Of a stretch of DNA of 46,935 nt, positions 8,691-17,620 are shown one piece after another. Both the position numbers and the translations under genes were made by a program. The stretch is from a virus: the IMG/VR virus record IMGVR_UViG_3300033182_000856, positions 1-46,935 of that record, one strand, 5' to 3'. The notes beneath the pieces were generated by a model. The model worked only from the letters and a program-made list of their open reading frames with translations. It was not told the origin of the DNA and did no database searches. Position 1 is the stretch's first letter. Every line of letters begins with the position of its first letter.

Positions 8691-9445
8691 TGCTGTTATC
8701 AGGAAATACAAATTCGCTGGAACCTACCCCAACTAAAAAAAGGGGTAGGAAGCCGAAGACTACGACAAATTATTTTGACGTTAGAGAGGAACAAGCAGTC
8801 ATAAGGTTCCTTTCAGCCTCTACCTACCAAGAGAAGAATGAGATTTATAATGAATATCTCAGAGCACCTCTTGACAAGATGATTGAATCTATTATTAGAC
8901 GTTACAAACTATATCGTAAAGGTATGGAGTTCCAAGATATACATGTAGATACTCACTCATTCTTAATCACAAAGGTAGACAAATTCAAACCAGCAAAAGG
9001 TAAGAAGGCATATTCTTATTTTGGAACCATATGTAAAAATTATTTGATGGGTCAAATCATCAAAGACCAAAAGGACCAAAACAGAAAGATTTCTTACGAA
9101 GACATTTCAACCTCATTAGAAAATAGACCTGACTTAATTTATCACTTAGAACATGACAAAATTGAACCGAGCCAAGTAATCAAACATTTCTTAAAAGAAA
9201 TGGAAGATTATATGGAAGATACAAACTTAAACAAAAATGAAGTCAAATTGGGATATGCATTAATGGAGTTGTTTGAAAATTACGAAACCATCTTCATTGG
9301 TACCGATAATAATAAATTCAATAAAAATATCATATTACTTTCATTGAGAGAGATGACAAATATGTCGACTAAAGAGATTAGGACCTCAATGAAAAAATAC
9401 AAGACTTTGTACTACGAATTGGTCAAAAAAATCAATAATCTATAA
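8690..9445 (+). CDS. gp55-like late-transcription sigma factor
   Basis: A 251-residue protein. After a basic N-terminal tail (KKRGRKPKTTT) comes a sigma region 2-like segment: DIHVDTHSFLITKVDKFKP, then AYSYFGTICKNYLMGQIIK, in the pattern used to bind core polymerase and melt the -10 element (F.P.KG..F..Y....RN). KNEVKLGYALMELF and a C-terminal helix follow. T4 gp55 is the divergent sigma that directs late transcription from a -10-like element only. This fits the repeated TATTTATA motif found before virion genes in this window. Confidence 0.75.
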   Translation: MLLSGNTNSLEPTPTKKRGRKPKTTTNYFDVREEQAVIRFLSASTYQEKNEIYNEYLRAPLDKMIESIIRRYKLYRKGMEFQDIHVDTHSFLITKVDKFKPAKGKKAYSYFGTICKNYLMGQIIKDQKDQNRKISYEDISTSLENRPDLIYHLEHDKIEPSQVIKHFLKEMEDYMEDTNLNKNEVKLGYALMELFENYETIFIGTDNNKFNKNIILLSLREMTNMSTKEIRTSMKKYKTLYYELVKKINNL

Positions 9446-9460
9446 AATTTGTTCGAAAGA

Positions 9461-9468
9461 TATTTATA
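9461..9468 (+). promoter_or_regulatory. Late promoter motif TATTTATA
   Basis: Exact TATTTATA four bases before the ATG at 9473. If spacing to the transcript start resembles T4 late promoters, the mRNA begins at or within the start codon. Confidence 0.6.
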
Positions 9469-9472
9469 AGTA

Positions 9473-9850
9473 ATGGGACGACCTAAGAAAAAAGAAATAT
9501 CATTAAATAAAGATTCTGTTTTGAGTCTTATGCAGGAAATCTACAACGAACTTGTGGAACAAAGGTCTACTGCCGTAAGGATACAAAACAAAATGTTGGC
9601 GATGCTGAAAGACCCTAAAGACATGACTGTCATAGGTCCTGTAATCAAAGAACAACAAAAGATTATTAATGATACTATCGAGAAGAAGTTATCATTATCA
9701 AAACTACAATCTTCTATATGGGGAAAATCCGAAAACACCTCAGATGAAAACTTTAGTATTTCTGATATGGATGATGATATTTTATCTGCATTAATTCGAA
9801 AAGATTCCGACACAAGTAAAGATAACTCTGAAGGGTATAAATTAGAATAA
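9473..9850 (+). CDS. Possible small terminase subunit (gp16-like) or DNA-associated virion-assembly protein
   Basis: A 125-residue protein with a basic start (MGRPKKKE), a long predicted coiled-coil helix (about residues 15-75) and an acidic tail. Size, helical centre and position just after the late sigma and before baseplate genes fit a small terminase, but no diagnostic motif is visible and terminase large subunit lies 16 kb away. It has its own late promoter motif. Call is tentative. Confidence 0.4.
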   Translation: MGRPKKKEISLNKDSVLSLMQEIYNELVEQRSTAVRIQNKMLAMLKDPKDMTVIGPVIKEQQKIINDTIEKKLSLSKLQSSIWGKSENTSDENFSISDMDDDILSALIRKDSDTSKDNSEGYKLE

Positions 9851-9862
9851 TAATACACTCCA

Positions 9863-11806
9863 ATGGGTTTAGATTTAGACAACGACTACAAAGAAGTAAA
9901 ATCCAAAATTTCTGCATATCAAACCACAGTAGAAAGTAAAAGGAACTTCGTTACCGCACAAAAGGCAAATACTGGTGACAACTTCGAACAAGCAAAAAAA
10001 GCACATTTTAGTAATCTTAACGAATGGGGTCAAACTGTTGAGGGATATACCGCGGATAAAAAGAAACAACTACAGGATAAAGTAAAAACTCAGTTAGACC
10101 AATTAACTGAAATTTTTATGATTTCTGCAGGTGCTGCTGGTGACTCTAAGAGTCTTGATAAGTTATTCGACATATACAACCAAACAATCCTTAATACAAA
10201 AGATAGAATCCAAGCAATTTTTATTAAGGAGATAATCAAAGCCGCAGGATGTTCTGAAGAACAAGAATTTACTATATCACCATTATACATCAGAGTTCAA
10301 TCTATTGACTTATACAAAAAACTTTATGAGAACCCTAATGATGCAACTGGTGCATTACTCTACGAAAAAGATACCGTGCCGAATGGTTCTTTCCCATATT
10401 CTATGAATCGTGAACTTTACAATAGAATGCAAAATCTCGGGTTTTCGTTTTCCCAAGAATATGGTTCAGATTATGTGGGAGCATCAAGTAATCAGATTTT
10501 TGATATAGAGTATGTAGACCAAGATGATAATGGTAACTTAGGTGATTACTTCAAAGTCACACTCAAAAATAAAAATTTATCGGTAGGAAGTGTAACTCAG
10601 TTTTTGATGGATTATTACACATCCATTGATATTCTCGATATTGATGAATTATTGACTATCATAATGGATAACCTTACCAAAGCCGTATCAATAACTTTGA
10701 ACATAGATGTAGATTTTCAAAGAGAACAACTTAAGATTGAAAAATATCTTCAAAGAATATTAGGTCTTTGTTTCGATAATACCAAAGAAATAGATGTTTC
10801 AGGTATTGCTAAGTTATCAGTTTTAGACAACATAGACGAATCATTTTTTGAACTAACAGCAAATGATTTAAGGACTATAGAAAATGACTTAGACAATATC
10901 CAAAAAGGAGTGGCGGAGTTCACAGATTGTGATAACGTGAAATTACCTTTGAATACTCAAGCAATTATTAATAATTTAATAAATGGAAGAGATGAAACGT
11001 CTGAGACCAAAAAGTTAGAAGCTTTCAAAGGTTCTATTGATAGTTTATCAGATAACGAGGAGTGGAAGTCTCTCATTCCTAATGTGAACATTAATGGAGG
11101 AATTAAATTTGATTTATTAGGAATTATACCTAAAGGTATTATGCAAGCTTTATTGTCACCGAAAAACCTTTTAGGTGTTATGGTTGTATTCAAATCAGTA
11201 CAAAATTTCATTGTAGACCAAATCGAAAGTCTTCAAGACTTCTTTGACCAATTCAAAGATATGATTATTGAATTGATGAGTAAAATCGGAGCAATATTCG
11301 TAGAAGAACTTTTCAAAGAAATCGAAAAGAACTTAACGATACTTGTTAGAATAATCATTGAAGAAATCGCAAGAGAATCACGTGACGCCAGAAGTAGAAT
11401 GATTTTCTCGGTATTGAATACAGTAATTTTGGTCGGTGAATTAGTGTCCGATTGGAGGCAGTGCAAGAGTGTCATTGATGAACTTCTCTCTCTATTACAG
11501 TTAGCGGGTAGTCAGTTAAATCTCGGTATGCCCGCATTCAGTTTATCACTATCACGATTCTTACCTGGTATGTCAGAAACAAGAATGTTTGCAAATTATA
11601 TTGAAGAATTACAAAAATCAGGTATCCCGACTGGTGACTTACCAGATGGTTCACCTAATCTTATGTTACAAGCAACTCTATCTCAAATAAAAGGTCAATT
11701 TAAGGAAATGCATGAACACGGAAAGACTGAGATAAGTATTGACCCATTAGCAGTTGTTGGTGGTACGACTACAGGTGTAATTAAAGCATATGGAAAATCA
11801 TACTAA
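9863..11806 (+). CDS. Large helical virion protein, probably baseplate/tail associated
   Basis: A 647-residue protein that is mostly helical. The N-terminal 120 residues are coiled-coil-like; the region around residues 430-560 is a run of amphipathic/hydrophobic helices (LLGVMVVFKSVQNFIVDQI, NLTILVRIIIEEIA, FSVLNTVILVGELV). It ends SIDPLAVVGGTTTGVIKAYG. I do not recognise a family. It directly precedes a gp5-like hub protein in what looks like one transcript, so a baseplate or tail role is inferred from context. Confidence 0.6.
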   Translation: MGLDLDNDYKEVKSKISAYQTTVESKRNFVTAQKANTGDNFEQAKKAHFSNLNEWGQTVEGYTADKKKQLQDKVKTQLDQLTEIFMISAGAAGDSKSLDKLFDIYNQTILNTKDRIQAIFIKEIIKAAGCSEEQEFTISPLYIRVQSIDLYKKLYENPNDATGALLYEKDTVPNGSFPYSMNRELYNRMQNLGFSFSQEYGSDYVGASSNQIFDIEYVDQDDNGNLGDYFKVTLKNKNLSVGSVTQFLMDYYTSIDILDIDELLTIIMDNLTKAVSITLNIDVDFQREQLKIEKYLQRILGLCFDNTKEIDVSGIAKLSVLDNIDESFFELTANDLRTIENDLDNIQKGVAEFTDCDNVKLPLNTQAIINNLINGRDETSETKKLEAFKGSIDSLSDNEEWKSLIPNVNINGGIKFDLLGIIPKGIMQALLSPKNLLGVMVVFKSVQNFIVDQIESLQDFFDQFKDMIIELMSKIGAIFVEELFKEIEKNLTILVRIIIEEIARESRDARSRMIFSVLNTVILVGELVSDWRQCKSVIDELLSLLQLAGSQLNLGMPAFSLSLSRFLPGMSETRMFANYIEELQKSGIPTGDLPDGSPNLMLQATLSQIKGQFKEMHEHGKTEISIDPLAVVGGTTTGVIKAYGKSY

Positions 11807-11807
11807 T

Positions 11808-12008
11808 ATGGATGAAAATAAATTAAAAAATATTATTTCTGATTACAAAAATCGTAGTAATAACGATTTGAAATTAGCCTTATCAGAACTATCAAAAGAT
11901 TTTGAAGATACCAAAACTTTAATTGTTAAACTTACCCATCACCTCGATGGTACTGAGAAAATCTATAACGATATACTTAAAGAATACAAAACAAGAGGTA
12001 ACAAATGA
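11808..12008 (+). CDS. Small helical protein, 66-72 aa
   Basis: Start ATG at 11808 follows the upstream stop by one base; an ATG at 11790 in the same frame would add six residues and overlap. The product is a single charged helix pair (NDLKLALSELSKDFEDTKTLIVKL). Its stop overlaps the start of the gp5-like gene (ATGA). Unknown function; possibly a chaperone or connector for one of the flanking baseplate proteins. Confidence 0.65.
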   Translation: MDENKLKNIISDYKNRSNNDLKLALSELSKDFEDTKTLIVKLTHHLDGTEKIYNDILKEYKTRGNK

Positions 12009-13525
12009 TAAATGATAACCCTGATAGTAGACTCCCGTTAAATTATAGACAGATAATTTTTCAAGGTGTTGTTGTCGACACTCAAGACCCATTTATGCTC
12101 GGTCGTGTAAGGGTATACCCTGAAGACCAAAACATCTCTGACCGTTTGGGTTCTATCCCAAATTGGAATGAGAAAACCGATTTATGGACTGAGAAGGACC
12201 CATTTGTGTTTTTACCTCTATTACCGTACTTTGTTTATCAAGTACCCAAGGTAAAAGAATATGTTCATGTAATTTATACAAACCCCGATAACAAAACAAA
12301 TAAGGGTCAGTATTATGTTCAGGGTCCATTTTCATCACCAACCACGATTAAGGACGAAGACGCCGATTCTGCACGTTCATTCCTCAGTTCGGGTATTAGA
12401 AACAAAAGGTTTCAACCGATTAAAAACAGAGAAGGTGAAGTAAACAACCCAAAGACTTATGGTGTATATCCTGAACCTGAAGATATCGCAATTATGGGTA
12501 GAAATAATGCGGATATCATTATCAAGGATGGTGAATTATTATTAAGGGCGGGTAAACACGGTAATTTCAATCGAACACAAATTCCTTTTGCTAAAACAAA
12601 TAGGGCATTTTTACAACTTAGTAATTATGAAACTTTAGAACAATACGCATCCCCAAGTACTAAATACAAAATAGGTAAACAAAACCTACAGACTAAAAAA
12701 TTAATTGAGTATGAAATTTTCAACCCTGAAAATCAATTTAGTGCATTTACGGGACAAATCATACTTTATAATTTAGTACCTGATGATGTTTCAGGAACCA
12801 CAATGACAAATGTAATTGTTAATAACACTGATTTAGAGCAATTCAAAAGAATTCAATACATCGAACAGTTCAGTGCATTACCATTAGAAGAAGTTGCTAA
12901 AAAAATCAATAAGTTTATCGTAGGTGTTATTGGTGGTAAAACGGAAAATGGTACAAGAGTAAACAATCAGTTTCCTTTTTATTACAGAGCCAGTAAAAGA
13001 AATAGAGATAATAAAGACCCTATTTCATTTATGAATCTTACGTATCTCTTTAGTAGAGTTAAACCTACAGAATTTACAACAAACTTACGTGGTTTTGGAT
13101 TGGTATACGATAAAACAGGTAAACCAAATGTTCCATCCAAATTAGACAAAGAGGTTTATAGACCAAAAAGAATCCTTAACCAAGAAAATACTGTCGGTAT
13201 TATGGGTGCTAACCAATTATATCTTCTTTCTCATGACGCTAATAATCCTGCTAAGTCAAAGATTAACCTTAATGATACTATCTACGGTATTAATCAGAAT
13301 ATCGTGGTTGATGAAATTCAACCTAAAACATCTTCTATGGTTAGAGGTGAGGAACTATTAACCTTAATTGAATTGATAGTTAGGTACTTGGCGACTCACG
13401 TTCACCCATATCCTGGCATGCCACCTGTTGCTGTCAGTTCAGACGGAACAAGTATTTCAGATGTATTAAAAGAATTGCTCGAAGCAAGTTCTAAGATATT
13501 AAATAAAAATATTCGTATAAACTAA
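12005..13525 (+). CDS. Baseplate hub/spike protein, gp5-like (OB-fold)
   Basis: A 506-residue protein. Residues 15-120 look like the gp5 OB-fold domain (GVVVDTQDPFMLGRVRVYPED, then EYVHVIYTNPDNKTNKGQYYV). The C terminus carries MVRGEELLTLIELIVRYLATHVHPYPGMPP in parts: the GEEL...ATHVHPYPG pattern is widespread in phage baseplate spike proteins. No lysozyme domain is visible, unlike T4 gp5. It would cap the tail tube at the centre of the baseplate. Confidence 0.7.
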   Translation: MINDNPDSRLPLNYRQIIFQGVVVDTQDPFMLGRVRVYPEDQNISDRLGSIPNWNEKTDLWTEKDPFVFLPLLPYFVYQVPKVKEYVHVIYTNPDNKTNKGQYYVQGPFSSPTTIKDEDADSARSFLSSGIRNKRFQPIKNREGEVNNPKTYGVYPEPEDIAIMGRNNADIIIKDGELLLRAGKHGNFNRTQIPFAKTNRAFLQLSNYETLEQYASPSTKYKIGKQNLQTKKLIEYEIFNPENQFSAFTGQIILYNLVPDDVSGTTMTNVIVNNTDLEQFKRIQYIEQFSALPLEEVAKKINKFIVGVIGGKTENGTRVNNQFPFYYRASKRNRDNKDPISFMNLTYLFSRVKPTEFTTNLRGFGLVYDKTGKPNVPSKLDKEVYRPKRILNQENTVGIMGANQLYLLSHDANNPAKSKINLNDTIYGINQNIVVDEIQPKTSSMVRGEELLTLIELIVRYLATHVHPYPGMPPVAVSSDGTSISDVLKELLEASSKILNKNIRIN

Positions 13526-13526
13526 G

Positions 13527-13534
13527 TATTTATA
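13527..13534 (+). promoter_or_regulatory. Late promoter motif TATTTATA
   Basis: Exact TATTTATA 13 bases before the ATG at 13548, right after the stop of the gp5-like gene. Confidence 0.6.
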
Positions 13535-13547
13535 GTAAAAACGAATA

Positions 13548-15014
13548 ATGTCAATTTATAAGTCATATTTCAAACGTAACGATACGTTAATCTTCAACTC
13601 TTATACAAACACAGGTAGAAACCCTGTTGTTGAACTTTTCTTTGGTAGAGTAGATAATCTGAACTCACCGAAAGGATATTCTCGTTTTATTTTTGACATC
13701 GACTTAACTGAACTTCAAAACAAATTAGCCAATGGTGAAATATCTACAGGTTGTACAGCAGATATGACACACACACTTCGTATGACGAACACCTCATCGT
13801 TTGATAAGGATTTATTGAATTCTACTTGGTCAAACGGTAGAAGAAGAGCAACATCATTTGATTTAGTATTGTTCCGTATCCCTAAAGTTTCAGGTACTAC
13901 AGGTAATCCACAAACATGGGATGAAGGTGTAGGTGAAGATTATTACAATGTTAAAGACGTATTCGAAGGTAATAAGTCTTTCTCAGATAGACCAGTAAAC
14001 TGGTACCAAAGAAGTACAATTAACAATTGGTCTCTTGCCGGTATCTACGACAATAAAAATGGTAATTCAATCAACGGATTAAATTATTCAGGTCTTACTA
14101 TTGTAGACACACAACACTTTGAGTTTGGTAATGAAGATATAGAATTCGATATGACCAATGAAATCAATAACATCCTTACAGGTGCAACTACAGGTGTAAC
14201 TGGTTGGGGTGTTGCATTTGTACCTGAAGTTGAGAACATCACAGGTATGACGGAGAATTATTCTGTCGGGTTCTTCTCTCGTCACACACAAACATTTTAC
14301 GAGCCTTATTTGGAAACAAATTACGATGACTTGATTCAAGATGATAGATACACTTTCTATCAAGGAAAATCGAATAAACTTTACTTATATGCCTACGTTA
14401 ACGGTAACCCAATTAACTTAGACAATGACCCTGTTGTCGATATCATCGATGACAATGATAGTATTATTTACACACTGACAGGGTGTAGTAGAACTAAAGG
14501 GGTTTACGAAATTACAGTACCACCAATTACAGGTGTGACTTCAGTACCTTGTATGTTCTATGATTATTGGAGAGAGTTGTCTTACAATGGTGATTCAATA
14601 TCTACTATTGAAAACGAATTTGTACTTCTTAAAAGTGGGGATTACTTCACGTTAGGAACAAGAACAGAGGAACCATCTTTATATGGTTTTGACTTCAACG
14701 GTATCCTACAAAATGAAAAAATCCTCAATACTGACATTAGAAAAGTCAATGTAACCCTTAAAAAGGCTTACACATCCAAAGAAGTACTTAAACATGTAGA
14801 TTGTTACTACAGAGTTTACGTGAAAGAAGGTAGTACAGAGGTTCAGGTTCAAGATTGGACACAAATCAACAGAACCGCAGACGGATACTACTTCGTATTT
14901 GATACGACAGACAAGATACCAAATGAATATTTTATTGATATTAAGGTGAACACAGACCGCGAAGTGAATACTTATAAAAGAGAACTACAATTCGAAATCG
15001 TTAACAAGAAATGA
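13548..15014 (+). CDS. Virion structural protein (beta-rich), unknown role
   Basis: A 488-residue, aromatic- and threonine-rich beta-type protein without signal peptide or membrane segment. Residues 1-250 read like a receptor- or carbohydrate-binding beta domain (RFIFDIDLTELQNKL, FDLVLFRIPKVSG, then NWYQRSTINNWSLAGIY), and the last 100 residues look like Ig-like repeats (VDCYYRVYVKEG, YYFVFDTTDKIPNEYFIDIK). Placed after the baseplate hub and with its own late promoter, it is probably a baseplate or fibre component. No exact family recognised. Confidence 0.6.
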   Translation: MSIYKSYFKRNDTLIFNSYTNTGRNPVVELFFGRVDNLNSPKGYSRFIFDIDLTELQNKLANGEISTGCTADMTHTLRMTNTSSFDKDLLNSTWSNGRRRATSFDLVLFRIPKVSGTTGNPQTWDEGVGEDYYNVKDVFEGNKSFSDRPVNWYQRSTINNWSLAGIYDNKNGNSINGLNYSGLTIVDTQHFEFGNEDIEFDMTNEINNILTGATTGVTGWGVAFVPEVENITGMTENYSVGFFSRHTQTFYEPYLETNYDDLIQDDRYTFYQGKSNKLYLYAYVNGNPINLDNDPVVDIIDDNDSIIYTLTGCSRTKGVYEITVPPITGVTSVPCMFYDYWRELSYNGDSISTIENEFVLLKSGDYFTLGTRTEEPSLYGFDFNGILQNEKILNTDIRKVNVTLKKAYTSKEVLKHVDCYYRVYVKEGSTEVQVQDWTQINRTADGYYFVFDTTDKIPNEYFIDIKVNTDREVNTYKRELQFEIVNKK

Positions 15015-15265
15015 GAAAGGTAAAAATTACAGAGGCACAGTTAGAAGAAATCGTCAGAAGAGTTATTGACGAAAAGAAAAAATCTAAGAAGAAAAAAAAA
15101 GATACGACGTTATGTTCACGTGGTAAAAACGCTGCAAAAGCGAAATATGATGTTTACCCATCCGCATATGCCAATGGTTATGCGGTTCAAGTCTGCAAGG
15201 GCAAGATGCCTGGATTAGACGGGAAAAAAAGATGTTCAGGAAAGTATTGTTCAGGTAAGAAATAA
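15011..15265 (+). CDS. Small basic virion protein with capsid-targeting-like N terminus and DUF5872-like tail
   Basis: An 84-residue protein, very Lys-rich. The N terminus (KITEAQLEEIVRRVIDE, residues 5-21) matches a peptide also found on two other proteins here and ends in IDE, the (I/L)xE site favoured by gp21-type prohead proteases. The rest, AAKAKYDVYPSAYANGYAVQ, resembles the short KA.Y.V.PSAYA motif (DUF5872-like) found in many phage virion proteins, followed by two Cys pairs. It is likely packaged in the head. Overlaps the upstream gene by 4 bases. Confidence 0.65.
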   Translation: MRKVKITEAQLEEIVRRVIDEKKKSKKKKKDTTLCSRGKNAAKAKYDVYPSAYANGYAVQVCKGKMPGLDGKKRCSGKYCSGKK

Positions 15266-15277
15266 TTCTTATCTTTG
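15247..15277 (+). promoter_or_regulatory. Host-type (Bacteroidota) promoter TTG-N20-TATCTTTG
   Basis: TTG at 15247-15249 and TATCTTTG at 15270-15277 match the Bacteroidota -33/-7 pattern (TTG, TAnnTTTG) with a 20-base spacer. The predicted start is near 15281, about 18 bases before the ATG at 15299. Confidence 0.65.
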
Positions 15278-15298
15278 TGTTTGTAAAAAATTTGTGTC

Positions 15299-15481
15299 AT
15301 GTCGTATATCTCTACAACCTATCAGTTGAAGCATAAGAATGATGATAAAGTCATCATGGAAGTAAGTGCAAGTTCCGTAGAAAGAGCTCAAGATTATATC
15401 TATGAAACTATGCCTGAAGCATATAGTTCAGACTATATGATTACACCGAAACCGTTAAGTACTACACCTTCTATTAATTAA
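15299..15481 (+). CDS. Hypothetical protein, 60 aa
   Basis: A short protein starting MSYISTTYQLKHKNDDKVIMEV with SSVERAQDYIYETMPEAY in the middle; a beta hairpin followed by a helix is likely. It has its own host-type promoter, so it is probably expressed early, in contrast to the virion genes on both sides. It converges on, and overlaps by 4 bases, the leftward cupin-like gene. No function recognised. Confidence 0.65.
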   Translation: MSYISTTYQLKHKNDDKVIMEVSASSVERAQDYIYETMPEAYSSDYMITPKPLSTTPSIN

Positions 15482-16017
15482 CGAACTAACGAGTTGATAA
15501 CCCACTCGTAACCTTTCAGACCCCCATAAGATAGATAAGTCATATTGTCCTTATCATTTTGGGGGTTTCTGCTTTCTGTAATATAAGACTTATCACAAAA
15601 AGATTTGATTTTCTCTAATATCTCTCTTGAAACATACTGACTTTCCAAAAGTGTATTGGCTATTTTCATGTCAATACCTGACTTTTTAATTTTATATAAG
15701 TTCTTCTTAACAGACTCTCTAACTACTTTTGGAACTCTGAACTTATCAAACCCTTCATCAATGGTAATTTTAAGGTCACCAGTACCTTTAATTACCCTGT
15801 GATATACCATCTTAGGTATGAAGTATGTTTGTCCCTCCTGCAAGACCTGAGGTAGTTCCTCGTCCATCTGTAACATCCAACCATTACTCTCCTCAACAAA
15901 AACCTGACGGTCACACCTGTCTCTATGCCATACCAATTCCTCAGTGTCCACATTTTCAGTGAATACTCTTTTGAACTTATACTTACTGATATTTTCTTGA
16001 CTATATACCATTACCAA
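15478..16017 (-). CDS. Cupin-like protein
   Basis: A 179-residue protein. The first 90 residues form a compact beta-barrel pattern: LVWHRDRCDRQVFVEE, GWMLQMDEELPQVLQEGQTYFIP and VYHRVIKGTGDLKITI, which reads as a cupin-type jelly roll with His/Asp metal-ligand candidates (WHRD and YHR). The second half is helical (SVKKNLYKIKKSGIDMKIA) and ends in NPQNDKDNMTYLSYGGLKGYEW. Homologues of this shape are frequent in marine phages without known function. The start overlaps the stop of the next leftward gene. Confidence 0.6.
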   Translation of the reverse strand: MVMVYSQENISKYKFKRVFTENVDTEELVWHRDRCDRQVFVEESNGWMLQMDEELPQVLQEGQTYFIPKMVYHRVIKGTGDLKITIDEGFDKFRVPKVVRESVKKNLYKIKKSGIDMKIANTLLESQYVSREILEKIKSFCDKSYITESRNPQNDKDNMTYLSYGGLKGYEWVINSLVR

Positions 16018-16895
16018 AATCTTCCTGGTACATTCTTACCAAAGTCTTTATGTGCTCTACACGCCCAATATCCTGCTTTAGTCTTATCTTTCTTCTTCTC
16101 ACACTGATGTCTCGCAGCAAATGATTTACGAGCTTCAGGGTCATTCCACTTGGCAGTCATAACAGGGGAACCGTAACTAACCTTCTTAATCTTACCCGTC
16201 TTTGGGTTACGGACATAAACATACCATTTCTTAGAACCACCTGATTTTGGTTTACCTAATTCAACCTTTTTGCCTTTATACTCTGCCTCATTCACCATAG
16301 GGAAATCTAATGGTAATCTTTCACCTTCGTAGATAAAGAACTTACCTCTATCCGATTCTAATAATTCAATATCTTCCTCAGACCACTCACCAAACCCTTT
16401 ATTATAAAGTTCACGGGCTTCATTGATTACCTCAAAGTATTTTGGACTACCGTGTCTAAACGCATTTTCAGTCAAACTAATGTTATTATCAATATGGTAT
16501 TGTAAGTTTTCAGATATCGTCTGTTTCACTTGAATAAACTCTTGTAAAATATTCTGAATCATATTCGTATCAATAGACTCTTTTTTGTAGTTCTTAACTT
16601 TGATACGGGTCGGCTTTTGACCTTTACCCGTTTGAGGGTCTTTCTTTTCCTTTTCTCTTTTTCTTCTACAAGCAGAATCTTTTTCCTTTTGGGACATTTT
16701 ACCAGCAACACCAGCACCTCTACATACAGGATAACCACCTTCATCCGCATCCTTACGACCACATGGAGGGTGACCTCCACCCTTTTTCTTTTTACAAATG
16801 TTTACCCACGGACCCTTAGGCTGAGAAGAACCTTTCTTTTTCTTCTTTTTACCAAACCAAACAGCTAAATCTTCACTTAGAATATATTTACTCAT
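16011..16895 (-). CDS. Multi-domain Cys/Lys-rich virion protein
   Basis: A 294-residue protein. It starts MSKYILSEDLAVWFG, where ILSE fits the prohead-protease (I/L)xE rule. Residues 12-85 are a Lys/Cys/Gly-rich block (GPWVNICKKKKGG, HPPCGRKDADEGGYPVCRGAG, SQKEKDSACRRKREK) of a kind repeatedly seen in phage head-associated proteins. The last 90 residues contain KKWYVYVRNPKTGKIKKVSYG, ARKSFAARHQCEKKKDKTKAGYWACR, another recurrent phage domain with paired Cys and a KARYW-like end. Function unknown; likely packaged DNA-binding protein. Confidence 0.6.
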   Translation of the reverse strand: MSKYILSEDLAVWFGKKKKKKGSSQPKGPWVNICKKKKGGGHPPCGRKDADEGGYPVCRGAGVAGKMSQKEKDSACRRKREKEKKDPQTGKGQKPTRIKVKNYKKESIDTNMIQNILQEFIQVKQTISENLQYHIDNNISLTENAFRHGSPKYFEVINEARELYNKGFGEWSEEDIELLESDRGKFFIYEGERLPLDFPMVNEAEYKGKKVELGKPKSGGSKKWYVYVRNPKTGKIKKVSYGSPVMTAKWNDPEARKSFAARHQCEKKKDKTKAGYWACRAHKDFGKNVPGRFW

Positions 16896-16928
16896 AACTT
16901 GACAATCGTATATTAATGTTATACACTT

Positions 16929-16936
16929 AATAAATA
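16929..16936 (-). promoter_or_regulatory. Late promoter motif (TATTTATT on the minus strand)
   Basis: The plus strand reads AATAAATA, one mismatch from the consensus, 33 bases upstream of the start at 16895. Confidence 0.4.
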
Positions 16937-16971
16937 CTCAGAAAAAGATAAACAAAACAATATTTCACAAA

Positions 16972-17313
16972 ATGGCAAAAAGTAAAAAAACTGAAACTAC
17001 TGAAGAAATGGTAGAACAAGTATCAGAGGAAACAACACAAGAAACTTCGGAACAAGAAGGTCCTCAACCTATCGGTCAACTATTCAACACCATCAACTAT
17101 AACAACATGGATGACTTGAATAACTTCATTACCAATATGACACCTGACCAAGGTTTATACATTTTAGTTCAAGCAACACGAGCAGCACAATCAAGAGGAG
17201 CTTACGGAATGGAAGAAACTGAAACCATCTCAAAAGCTATCAGAGTATTGACTAATCCTTCGGGTCAGCCTCAGGAAGTCTCAGGACAACCTGAAGTAAA
17301 AGTGGAGGAATAA
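16972..17313 (+). CDS. Hypothetical acidic protein, 113 aa
   Basis: Residues 1-32 are a disordered Glu/Thr-rich tail (TEEMVEQVSEETTQETSEQE); residues 33-95 form a compact helical region (PIGQLFNTINYNNMDDLNNF, GLYILVQATRAAQSRGAYG), then a Gln/Pro tail. No family recognised. It stands alone between head genes of opposite direction and ends at a strong terminator. A TTGACA at 16903-16908 with TATACA 15 bases later lies upstream but the spacing is short, so the promoter is uncertain. Confidence 0.65.
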   Translation: MAKSKKTETTEEMVEQVSEETTQETSEQEGPQPIGQLFNTINYNNMDDLNNFITNMTPDQGLYILVQATRAAQSRGAYGMEETETISKAIRVLTNPSGQPQEVSGQPEVKVEE

Positions 17314-17329
17314 TTTTTAGTTTAGTTGG

Positions 17330-17356
17330 AAATGGGGAGTTTTACTCCCCATTTTT
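17330..17356 (+). terminator. Rho-independent terminator
   Basis: An 11-bp perfect stem (AAATGGGGAGT / ACTCCCCATTT) with a TTT loop follows the stop at 17313 and runs into T-rich sequence. Confidence 0.8.
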
Positions 17357-17388
17357 ATGCTAAAAAATTTTGCCTAAAAATTAATTTT

Positions 17389-17574
17389 ATGACTGAAAAC
17401 GAAATTTCAAACAAAATCGTAAAAAATGAAATGATTATGGCTCGTGCCATTTGGGACGGTCATAAACCTAATACTTCAGACCAATTTCAACCACTACGAG
17501 TTGAAAATGAAATATTAAGATGTCTTTATTACGGAAAAGATTCTCCACATTGTAAAAGAGAGTATAGAAAATAA
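17389..17574 (+). CDS. Hypothetical protein, 61 aa
   Basis: The frame is open from 17326, but that start lies inside the preceding terminator hairpin; the ATG at 17389 (MTENEISNKIVKNEM) is the sensible start. The product is a small helical protein with MARAIWDGHKPNTSDQFQPL. Unknown function. It ends at a bidirectional terminator shared with the capsid gene on the other strand. Confidence 0.55.
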   Translation: MTENEISNKIVKNEMIMARAIWDGHKPNTSDQFQPLRVENEILRCLYYGKDSPHCKREYRK

Positions 17575-17576
17575 AA

Positions 17577-17598
17577 AAGGGGACCGAATGGTCCCCTT
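17577..17598. terminator. Bidirectional terminator
   Basis: AAGGGGACC / GGTCCCCTT 9-bp stem with a GAAT loop, A-run before it and CT-rich sequence after it. It separates the converging 61-aa gene and the major capsid gene. Confidence 0.75.
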
Positions 17599-17620
17599 CT
17601 TGTATCTAATAAGATATTGA

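Noticed and set aside
16903-16930. Sigma-70-like TTGACA...TATACA promoter for the 16972 gene
   Set aside because: The spacer is 15 bases and this class of promoter is unusual in Bacteroidota; left uncertain.
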